This document shows positions 37,318-43,468 of a stretch of 49,205 nucleotides of DNA, piece after piece. The translations under genes were made by a program, and so were the position numbers. Position 1 is the first letter of the stretch; every line of letters begins with the position of its first letter. Source of the DNA: a virus; IMG/VR virus record IMGVR_UViG_3300032213_002257, positions 1-49,205 of that record; one strand, given 5' to 3'. Below the pieces are notes generated by a model. It did not search any database, was not told where the DNA came from, and worked only from the letters and a program-made list of their open reading frames with translations.

Positions 37318-37530
37318 TCACTTGGTGTAGCCGCTGGTGCTCTGCGCTGTCCGCTTCTTTTCCCACTCCTCGATATCGGTGACGCGGTACAAAATGCGTC
37401 CACCGATTTTGCAGTAGGGTGGTGAGATTCCAGAGCTGCGCCAGTTGGCCAAGGTGCGGACTGTTACTTTACCGCCGTACCGCTTCACCAGGTCCTCGGG
37501 CGTGTAGAACAATTTCGCATCAGTCTGCAT
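37318..37530 (-). CDS. Small HTH protein (MerR/excisionase-like)
   Basis: Minus strand, 70 aa. AKLFYTPEDLVKRYGGKVTVRTLANWRSSGISPPYCKIGGRILYRVTDIEEWEKKR is a helix-turn-helix with a short wing, in the helix_turn_helix_17/excisionase group. Lying between recT and int, it may be the excisionase that directs Int, or a regulator of the minus-strand operon. The terminator is directly after its stop. Confidence 0.82.
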   Translation of the reverse strand: MQTDAKLFYTPEDLVKRYGGKVTVRTLANWRSSGISPPYCKIGGRILYRVTDIEEWEKKRTAQSTSGYTK

Positions 37531-37540
37531 TTGGCCCCTC

Positions 37541-38263
37541 TCAGTCAGGCAAGAAATCTTCGTCTGTGAGCTCCTGCGTTTGAGGTTGAGCCTCTTGCAC
37601 AGGCTGCGTGTCCTCCAACACCGTCTCAGCTCGTTGCTGCAGCTTCTCGTTGAGGTTGGAAACTGCAGGAGCTGGGCCGCTTACGGTCACCTGTCCAATG
37701 TCCTCAATCTCCTCGGTCGTGTGCATACCCATGGTCACACCTGGCTCGAACAATCGGGACCAAAACGCGGCTGCCCTATAGCTCAGCATCAGGTCAGGCA
37801 TAATTGGCCATTTCGAGCCATTTTTGCCATACCAGCCCTCTTTTTTGGCCATCCCAATTGATACAGGTGGGCCTTCCAATATCTCGCCTGTAGCAAGCTC
37901 CTTGGCGTATGCGATGCACGTGCGCGCATCACCTGTGCCGTGGAACTTGTAGCGGATGGGGGTGTACTTGCCCGTGGCGTTAATCATGGCCACGGTGAAC
38001 TTGGAATTGAACGCGGGCCGTCCGTGAATAATGTCGAGGTTCTGCATCACCATAAGTGGCGAGACACCCATACGGTTGGCCATCTCGAGTGCAACGAGGG
38101 TGTTGGCCACGTTGCCTTGGTAGGTTTTCGGTACAATCTCTGACTTGGCGAGTGCCTGAGCCATACGAGTTGCGTTTTCGAATGAGCCTGTGTTTGCGAA
38201 CACAGACGTGTTCTGATTGGTCTGTTGGCCTTGTACGGCCAGTTGGTTGTTTTGATCTGACAT
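37541..38263 (-). CDS. recT: RecT-family single-strand annealing protein
   Basis: Minus strand, 240 aa. FENATRMAQALAKSEIVPKTYQGNVANTLVALEMANRMGVSPLMVMQNLDIIHGRPAFNSKFTVAMIN is the RecT-type core, followed by GEILEGPPVSIGMAKKEGWYGKNGSKWPIMPDLMLSYRAAAFWSRLF. The C-terminal 50 residues are Gln/Glu-rich and disordered, with an acidic end. It pairs the single strands made by the RecE-like nuclease next to it. Confidence 0.9.
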   Translation of the reverse strand: MSDQNNQLAVQGQQTNQNTSVFANTGSFENATRMAQALAKSEIVPKTYQGNVANTLVALEMANRMGVSPLMVMQNLDIIHGRPAFNSKFTVAMINATGKYTPIRYKFHGTGDARTCIAYAKELATGEILEGPPVSIGMAKKEGWYGKNGSKWPIMPDLMLSYRAAAFWSRLFEPGVTMGMHTTEEIEDIGQVTVSGPAPAVSNLNEKLQQRAETVLEDTQPVQEAQPQTQELTDEDFLPD

Positions 38264-38278
38264 GATTTATATGTTGGT

Positions 38279-39079
38279 TTATTGGTTGCGTTTGAATGCC
38301 CAGCCTGGCAGCTGCAGCAGTTGAATCAGGTCGCCATATCCCGGCCACTTTCCCGTCCGAACGCAGGCTGCATATCGGTGGAGTTCTGGCATAAAAGTGT
38401 CACGGCCCAGTGCTATGACGTTGTCGTCGGCGTGATAAATAGCAACTTCATAGGGGTAAGTTGTCTCGACCGCTATGAACACGAACGCCTCTGGCGCATA
38501 ACCTCTGTCAAGCTCGTACCCGTGAGAATAGAACGCAGACTGCACGTGGTATCTGTACTTGACTGCACTGCGACCGAATGCCTCAGCACTCGCGTCCATG
38601 GTTGTCTTGAGGTCCACGATGATGCCGTCAGCGGTTAGGAAGTCCGCGCGCATCTTGCACTTGGCTCCGCTTTCAGGATCATCGAAAAACACGGTCTCCT
38701 CGGCCTTGCCGATTTGGAGCAGCTGGGCGGCTGTCTTGTTGCCGTGGACCTTGTCACGCAGGCGCGTGGCCAGGTCATAGGTCTCTATGTCGATGACAGT
38801 CTTGCCATCGTTGGCAGCAAGCCAAATAGCTTTCTGTTCCTTGCCCTCATTGGTCCGCGCATTGAACGCGGGCATGATGGTGAATTCCTCTTGGAACTTA
38901 TGCGGCTCGAGGATGGCGGTGTGCACAGCACTGCCCGTGAGCAGTGCCTTGGTGGGTTGGTCAGGAACCCTGTTCGGGTCCAGATAGCGAGCCCAGTAAT
39001 GCGCTGGGCTCTGCGCGAAGTAGTCGAGGCCTGACTTACTAATGCGCGATGTGTCTGCGTGGTATTCTCTGTTGTTCAT
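38279..39079 (-). CDS. RecE-like PD-(D/E)XK exonuclease
   Basis: Minus strand, 266 aa. SGLDYFAQSPAHYWARYLDP and LLTGSAVHTAILEP are the family start; the nuclease core is CKMRADFLTADGIIVDLKTT (Asp then Asp-x-Lys), followed by the Gln-containing helix YRYHVQSAFYSHGYE. This is the exodeoxyribonuclease VIII C-terminal group, which digests 5' ends to give RecT its substrate. First gene of the minus operon, expressed from the divergent promoter region at 39080-39187. Confidence 0.9.
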   Translation of the reverse strand: MNNREYHADTSRISKSGLDYFAQSPAHYWARYLDPNRVPDQPTKALLTGSAVHTAILEPHKFQEEFTIMPAFNARTNEGKEQKAIWLAANDGKTVIDIETYDLATRLRDKVHGNKTAAQLLQIGKAEETVFFDDPESGAKCKMRADFLTADGIIVDLKTTMDASAEAFGRSAVKYRYHVQSAFYSHGYELDRGYAPEAFVFIAVETTYPYEVAIYHADDNVIALGRDTFMPELHRYAACVRTGKWPGYGDLIQLLQLPGWAFKRNQ

Positions 39080-39107
39080 CGAATCACCCTGTTGTGTTGG
39101 GCGGGCG

Positions 39108-39115
39108 CAAACTTA
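39108..39115 (-). promoter_or_regulatory. Minus-strand promoter box for recE-recT
   Basis: Reading the minus strand, TAAGTTTG matches TAnnTTTG; its ATG is about 28 bases further. The -33 region is T-rich without a clear TTTG. It faces away from the plus promoter at 39142-39171. Confidence 0.6.
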
Positions 39116-39141
39116 AAAATAATTTTCAAAAAGAAAAATTT

Positions 39142-39171
39142 TTTGTTTCGGTTTTTCTCGCTTTATATTTG
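39142..39171 (+). promoter_or_regulatory. Plus-strand promoter of the replication operon
   Basis: TTTG 39142-39145, 18-bp spacer, TATATTTG 39164-39171. It lacks the GTC-N4-GAC dyad found at the other strong TATATTTG promoters, and may be the control point opposite recE. Starts the 39188 gene after 16 bases. Confidence 0.8.
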
Positions 39172-39187
39172 CGGCTCACAAAACATC

Positions 39188-39409
39188 ATGGAAAATATTG
39201 GAAAGTCATTGAAAGCAAGATGCGCCCTTGCAGGCACTACTCTTAAAGAGGTGTGCAGCCGTGCGGGCGTTACTCCTGCAACGATTCGGAACTGGGCAGA
39301 GGCAGAGCCCAAGAGCCTGAGAACATACAGGGCGGTTGTGAAAGCAATTGAGGAGATAGAACTAGAAAAATCGGCAACAGATGCTGAGCCTGCGACCATA
39401 TCAAAGTAA
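39188..39409 (+). CDS. Small XRE-like HTH regulator
   Basis: 73 aa from ATG 39188. IGKSLKARCALAGTTLKEVCSRAGVTPATIRNWAEAEPKSLRTYRAVVKAIEEIE reads as a five-helix lambda-repressor-like domain (T-x-K-E-V-C-x-x-A-G-V-x-x-x-T-I). With divergent promoters on its left it is the best candidate for a Cro/CI-type switch protein; no full-length CI with an oligomerisation domain was found. It overlaps the helicase gene by 29 bases. Confidence 0.8.
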   Translation: MENIGKSLKARCALAGTTLKEVCSRAGVTPATIRNWAEAEPKSLRTYRAVVKAIEEIELEKSATDAEPATISK

Positions 39410-40799
39410 GGCCGTTGCCGATATTAGGCAGAGCTACGTTGAGGGGCGCAGAGCACCTTTATTGTGCTTGCCTACAGGTGGCGGGAAAACTGTGGTGTTC
39501 AGCCATATTGCTGCAAGTGTTGCAGGACGTGGCAAGCGCGTGATGGTGCTGGTGCACCGTGTGGAACTGCTCAGGCAGACATCCGCTGCACTCGGCAAGA
39601 ACGGCGTGGACCACAGCCTCATCAACCCGCAGTACACACCCGACTACCGCAAGCCTGTGCAGGTGGCCAGCGTTCAGACGTTGGTGAAGCGGTTAAACTT
39701 TTTCGACCGATACCCGCCTGACCTGATTGTGGTGGACGAAGCTCACCACGCCAACGCAGGCAGCTGGCGCAAAATCATTGCCCACTTTCCCAATGCTCGA
39801 GTGCTGGGCGTAACAGCTACACCCTGCAGGGGTGACGGCTCAGGCCTCGGCGTGGAAGCAGGTGGTGTGTTCGATGACCTTATAATTGGGCCACAGGTTC
39901 CCGAGCTCATCGAGGGCGGCTACCTGGTCAAGCCAGTGGTGTATGCGCCACTGAGCCGCTTGGACCTTTCGGGCGTCCGCGTTGTCCGCGGTGACTATGA
40001 CAACAAGGAACTCGCCAAGCGGGTGGATAAGCCAACCATCACTGGCGATGCCGTGGCGCACTATTCCAAGCTGTGTCCTGGTGCTCCTGCGGTGGTGTTC
40101 TGCATCAGCGTTGCGCACGCTGAGCACGTGGCAGCGGAATTCAGAGCCGCAGGCTACCGCGCATATTCTGCTGACGGCTCGATGGACGACGATACCCGCA
40201 AGCGCATCCTCGGAGGCCTTGCAAATGGATCGGTTCAGATTGTCACGAGCTGCGACCTCATAAGCGAGGGCACGGACATCCCTGCCATTGGCTGCGCCAT
40301 ATTGCTCAGACCAACACAGAGCACAGGCCTGTTCATTCAGCAGGTAGGACGTGCGCTGCGTCCATGCGCTGGCAAGGACAGAGCCATCATATTGGACCAC
40401 GTGGGCAATGTGCTCACGCATGGAATGCCCGACCAAGAACGAGAGTGGTCACTCGACGGTGATGCTCGCAAGGGCAAGAAAAAGGGCGATGCACCGCCAC
40501 CAGTGCGAGTGCGCCAGTGCCCTGCTTGCTACTCAGTGCATGAGCCTGCGCCAGCGTGTCCAAGCTGCGGGCATCAGTATGCACCTGAGCCGAACAAGCT
40601 GAACCAAGAGGCAGGCGAGCTGCAGGAGATAACTCCTGAGCAAGCCATCAGAATCAAACGTGAGAAAGCTCGCGAGGTGGCGACAGCTCGCACCCTCGAG
40701 GAGCTCGAGGCGATAGGCCGCAAACGTGGCTACAAACATGGCTGGGCGAAACACATCTGGGCCAGCCGCCAATCTAAGCAACCAACATCAACAGTATGA
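39381..40799 (+). CDS. Superfamily 2 DNA helicase with zinc ribbon
   Basis: 472 aa. SLRPYQSKAVADIRQ (Q-like motif), PTGGGKT (31-37), DEAH (119-122), GVTATPCRGDG, IVTSCDLISEGTDIPAI and QQVGRALRPCAGK mark all helicase motifs. A C-terminal CPACYSVHEPAPACPSCGH forms a zinc ribbon (about 379-396). Related phage helicases travel with VRR-NUC nucleases and DnaQ exonucleases, as here (43088 and 41535). It may remodel recombination or replication forks. Confidence 0.93.
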   Translation: MLSLRPYQSKAVADIRQSYVEGRRAPLLCLPTGGGKTVVFSHIAASVAGRGKRVMVLVHRVELLRQTSAALGKNGVDHSLINPQYTPDYRKPVQVASVQTLVKRLNFFDRYPPDLIVVDEAHHANAGSWRKIIAHFPNARVLGVTATPCRGDGSGLGVEAGGVFDDLIIGPQVPELIEGGYLVKPVVYAPLSRLDLSGVRVVRGDYDNKELAKRVDKPTITGDAVAHYSKLCPGAPAVVFCISVAHAEHVAAEFRAAGYRAYSADGSMDDDTRKRILGGLANGSVQIVTSCDLISEGTDIPAIGCAILLRPTQSTGLFIQQVGRALRPCAGKDRAIILDHVGNVLTHGMPDQEREWSLDGDARKGKKKGDAPPPVRVRQCPACYSVHEPAPACPSCGHQYAPEPNKLNQEAGELQEITPEQAIRIKREKAREVATARTLEELEAIGRKRGYKHGWAKHIWASRQSKQPTSTV

Positions 40800-40999
40800 A
40801 TAATCAATATGTATTGCGGCACAAAATCACTGGAAAGTATTTCCGCCGCCTGAATCAGTTCACGGACAGACCAGAGGACACCGACGACCTAAAGCAAGCA
40901 AGGTTCTACACATCAGAACGCTATGCTGCTTTCGCCAAGACCTTGTTTGCCAATGGCAACGAGTATGAGCCAACAATAATCCCAAAAGCAAGACCATGA
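40796..40999 (+). CDS. Small hypothetical protein
   Basis: 67 aa, ATGA overlap with the helicase stop and behind ATCAACAGT, the recurring start region. YVLRHKITGKYFRRLNQFTDRPEDTDDLKQARFYTSERYAAFAKTLF is a small alpha/beta protein of a type common in phage early operons; no function known. It ends ATGA with the next gene. Confidence 0.7.
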   Translation: MNNQYVLRHKITGKYFRRLNQFTDRPEDTDDLKQARFYTSERYAAFAKTLFANGNEYEPTIIPKARP

Positions 41000-41538
41000 A
41001 AAAATACATCATCAAACAATTGAGGGCCATCGTAGTACGGCACATCAACAACATCTTAGGAGCCATTATGTTGGTTGCGTATGCTTTTATGGGGCACGGC
41101 GTTTTTCTCATAGCAGGGTTTTACTTTCTGCTTATGCATGAAATAGGGCTGATTCTCGACCTCGTCAAAAAGATACCAACGAAGGTTACTGTCGGATTTC
41201 AAATGCAGGACAACAGGCTTGCGACCTTGGAACATGAACGCATGGCGTGGTCGTGGAAAACATTTCCTGATGGCACCGCAAGAGGCGCACTCGAAAAGTG
41301 CCGCGAGGAGCTCATGGAAGTTGAGGTGCTACTGGTCCATGGCTCGCATGACAAAGACGAACTTGCTACCGAATACGCAGACGCACTCATGTGCCTGATG
41401 GATAGCGCACAGCGTGCTGGCCTTTCAGTAGACGAAATTTTGAACGCCTATGCCAAAAAGCATGAAATCAACAAGACCCGCACATGGAAGTCGAACGGCT
41501 CAGGAAATTATTCACACGTAAATACCACGGAGGCATGA
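40996..41538 (+). CDS. Membrane-anchored MazG-like pyrophosphohydrolase (DUF550-like)
   Basis: 180 aa. Two hydrophobic helices (about 20-36 ILGAIMLVAYAFMGHG and 37-53 VFLIAGFYFLLMHEIGL) are fused to a C-terminal domain: ERMAWSWKTFPDGTARGALEKCREELMEVEVLL, DELATEYADALMCLMDSAQRAGLSVDEILNAYAKKHEINKTRTW. The acidic helix pair ExxE...ExxD is the MazG/dNTP pyrophosphohydrolase fold. It would hydrolyse (d)NTPs or alarmones at the membrane, possibly to control the host stringent response. The membrane fusion is unusual. Confidence 0.8.
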   Translation: MKKYIIKQLRAIVVRHINNILGAIMLVAYAFMGHGVFLIAGFYFLLMHEIGLILDLVKKIPTKVTVGFQMQDNRLATLEHERMAWSWKTFPDGTARGALEKCREELMEVEVLLVHGSHDKDELATEYADALMCLMDSAQRAGLSVDEILNAYAKKHEINKTRTWKSNGSGNYSHVNTTEA

Positions 41539-42119
41539 TCCTATTTTTTGACACCGAAACAAACGGCCTACCAAAGAACTACAACGGCAGCCCGACAGAC
41601 TTGGACAACTGGCCGAGAGTTATTCAGCTCGCATGGCAGCTGTATGACCGTGATGGAAACTTGCAGGCCGAGGCTTGTAACTTAATCCGCCCCGACGGTT
41701 GGACAATTCCTGACCAAAAATTCTGGCAGGACAATGGATATTCAACTGAGAAATCCATTGAGCTCGGCATACCAGCAGCAACGGCACTGACTGAATTTGC
41801 TGTTGCAATAGGTCGATGCGAACTGATGGTGGCCCACAACCTTAGTTTTGATTATCCAATCCTGGTAGCTGAGATGATCCGCTATTCGATAGCGGCCACG
41901 CACAAGCCTGAGAAATTCTGCACAATGAAGTCAACCACCAATTTGCTGCAGCTGCCATCACCTCGCGGATTTGGATTCAAGTGGCCAAAGCTCGAGGAGC
42001 TGCACAGGTGGTGTTTCGGCACTGACTTCGAAAATGCCCACGATGCATTGGCAGACGTACGGGCAACGGCCAAATGTTACTTTCACTTAAAAACAAACTC
42101 AATACTCGCATTCTCATGA
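41535..42119 (+). CDS. DnaQ-like 3'-5' exonuclease (DEDDh)
   Basis: 194 aa. ATG 41535 is chosen because it overlaps the upstream TGA and has GGAGG just before it; the longer frame has no such support. Motifs: Exo I FDTETNGLP (Asp6, Glu8), Exo II VAHNLSFDYPIL, Exo III HDALADVRATAKC. Such proteins proofread or act with RecT/helicase systems. No polymerase gene is seen in this genome. ATGA coupled to the next gene. Confidence 0.9.
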   Translation: MILFFDTETNGLPKNYNGSPTDLDNWPRVIQLAWQLYDRDGNLQAEACNLIRPDGWTIPDQKFWQDNGYSTEKSIELGIPAATALTEFAVAIGRCELMVAHNLSFDYPILVAEMIRYSIAATHKPEKFCTMKSTTNLLQLPSPRGFGFKWPKLEELHRWCFGTDFENAHDALADVRATAKCYFHLKTNSILAFS

Positions 42120-42430
42120 AAAAACTCTTTATACCCGCTGCCCTGTTCTTTGCCGGAAAGGCAAGCGCGCAGCTCCAAATGGACAAAATCAGCCACCTCG
42201 CAGTGGGCGGCTGCATTGGTGGATTCAGTTATTCACTGACCCACAAACTCACGCAAAACCGTTGGGCACCAGCCACGGTCGGAATGACACTGGCCTTCGG
42301 AACAGCCGTGGCCAAGGAGATTCGCGACCGCCGTGTGTACGGCTCGCCAATGAATGAGAGCCTCAAGGACGTTGCATTCACCACCCTCGGTGCAGGGCTG
42401 GCATGTCTGACCCTAAGATTCACGTTCTGA
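42116..42430 (+). CDS. Exported or membrane protein, YfiM-like
   Basis: 104 aa from ATG 42116. A signal peptide is evident (KKLFIPAALFFAGKASAQ, cleavage after ASA). Then DKISHLAVGGCIGGFSYSLTHKL and AVAKEIRDRRVYGSPMNESLKDVAFTTLGAGLACLTL carry the D-K-x-x-H...K-E-x-x-D...S-x-x-D pattern of YfiM-type envelope proteins, with glycine-rich helices. Its role in a phage is unknown; superinfection exclusion is possible. Lies oddly among replication genes. Confidence 0.7.
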   Translation: MKKLFIPAALFFAGKASAQLQMDKISHLAVGGCIGGFSYSLTHKLTQNRWAPATVGMTLAFGTAVAKEIRDRRVYGSPMNESLKDVAFTTLGAGLACLTLRFTF

Positions 42431-42606
42431 TGGAATACACCTCAGCAGGATTTGTGCGCATCGTGCAGCAGCTGCGCAGCGCACAGAAAGAGTATTTCGC
42501 CACCCGCAACAAAGAGACACTGAAACACAGCATTGAGCTGGAAAAGCAGGTGGACCATTACGCGGCGCAAATGGAGGTCAAACTCAAAGAAAGGGGGATG
42601 TGGTGA
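42430..42606 (+). CDS. Small helical hypothetical protein
   Basis: 58 aa from ATG 42430, which overlaps the previous TGA (TGATG); ATG 42403 giving 67 aa is possible. FVRIVQQLRSAQKEYFATRNKETLKHSIELEKQVDHYAAQMEVKLKER is one long charged helix or coiled coil. This type of protein is common in Bacteroidota phages and elements, without known function. Overlaps the HD-domain gene by GTGA. Confidence 0.7.
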   Translation: MEYTSAGFVRIVQQLRSAQKEYFATRNKETLKHSIELEKQVDHYAAQMEVKLKERGMW

Positions 42607-43121
42607 CAGACCTATACACCCCCGGAAAGGTGCGCACGTTCAGCGGGTTGTTTATCGACCCGTTGAACCTGCAGCCCGAGGACGTGAATATCACCGACAT
42701 TGCGCACGCCCTGTCACAGATACCAAGGTTCGGTGGCCACTCCCGCATTTTATACTCGGTTGCCCAACACTGCGTATGGGTGGCCAAGGAGCTGCCCGAG
42801 GAGCTGCGTTTGTACGGCCTACTGCATGACGCATCCGAGGCGTACCTGCTGGACATACCCAGCCCACTGAAAGACCGCCTTCCTGAATACATCGTGGCCG
42901 AACGGATGGCCATGGGTGCCGTTGCTAAGGCCTTTGGCCTAGAGGACAACTTTTGGCGGCTACCAGAAGTCAAAGCAGTGGATAAGCGTGCGCTGGAATA
43001 TGAGTGGCGCAACTACGTGAAAGGCTTCCGCATGGCCAAGAAAAACACTGCGGCGAAGTACGAATTTTTAGACACATTCAAAGAGCTATGGGACAAGAGA
43101 CAAATATCCAGCGCCGTATAA
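42603..43121 (+). CDS. HD-domain phosphohydrolase (YfbR-like)
   Basis: 172 aa from GTG 42603 (or 42600). GHSRILYSVAQHCVWVAKELPEELRLYGLLHDASEAYLLDIPSPLKDRLPEYIVAE contains His...HD...D metal ligands of the YfbR/HD nucleotidase family. Expected reaction: removal of phosphate from deoxynucleoside monophosphates, often to balance pools for modified DNA. Ends overlapping the VRR-NUC gene. Confidence 0.88.
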   Translation: MTDLYTPGKVRTFSGLFIDPLNLQPEDVNITDIAHALSQIPRFGGHSRILYSVAQHCVWVAKELPEELRLYGLLHDASEAYLLDIPSPLKDRLPEYIVAERMAMGAVAKAFGLEDNFWRLPEVKAVDKRALEYEWRNYVKGFRMAKKNTAAKYEFLDTFKELWDKRQISSAV

Positions 43122-43435
43122 TGGTTGCACTGTCCAAGCAGGGTGTGACCATATTCCGAAACAACACAGGCGTTGCCGTGTTTCCAGATGGCAGCCGTGT
43201 TGCATACGGATTGTGCCCAGGCAGTTCCGACCTCATCGGATGGAAGCCTGTCACCATCACCGCCGACATGGTGGGCAAGCGCGTGGCCGTGTTCGTGGCC
43301 ATCGAGGTCAAGACACCCAAAGGCCGCTTGTCACCGCAGCAGCGCAACTTTCTCGACATCGTTCACGCATCAGGCGGAATCAGCGGTGTCGCAAAAACAA
43401 CCGAGGATGCGCAAGACATCACGAAAAACACTTAA
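43088..43435 (+). CDS. VRR-NUC domain nuclease
   Basis: 115 aa. ATG 43088 is preferred over 43121 because the helix ETNIQRRIMVALSKQGVTIFRNNTG belongs to the domain. VAIEVKTPKGRLSPQQRNFLDIVHASGGISGVAKT gives the catalytic Glu-x-Lys and the Q-rich helix of the VRR-NUC PD-(D/E)XK group. These single-domain phage proteins usually accompany an SF2 helicase, here at 39381, and may be structure-specific junction nucleases. Confidence 0.9.
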   Translation: MGQETNIQRRIMVALSKQGVTIFRNNTGVAVFPDGSRVAYGLCPGSSDLIGWKPVTITADMVGKRVAVFVAIEVKTPKGRLSPQQRNFLDIVHASGGISGVAKTTEDAQDITKNT

Positions 43436-43468
43436 ACTTGCACCCCCAAAACACCCCACAACAACAGT

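Noticed and set aside
37286-37320. tRNA 3' end remnant (GGGGTTCGATTCTC) as attP core
   Set aside because: The bases form the stem of a clear minus-strand terminator, and no matching second T-stem strand or acceptor end is present.
37168-37425. Plus-strand ORF of 85 aa across the integrase/HTH gap
   Set aside because: It overlaps the terminator and the minus-strand HTH gene, has no start signal and reads as a shadow.
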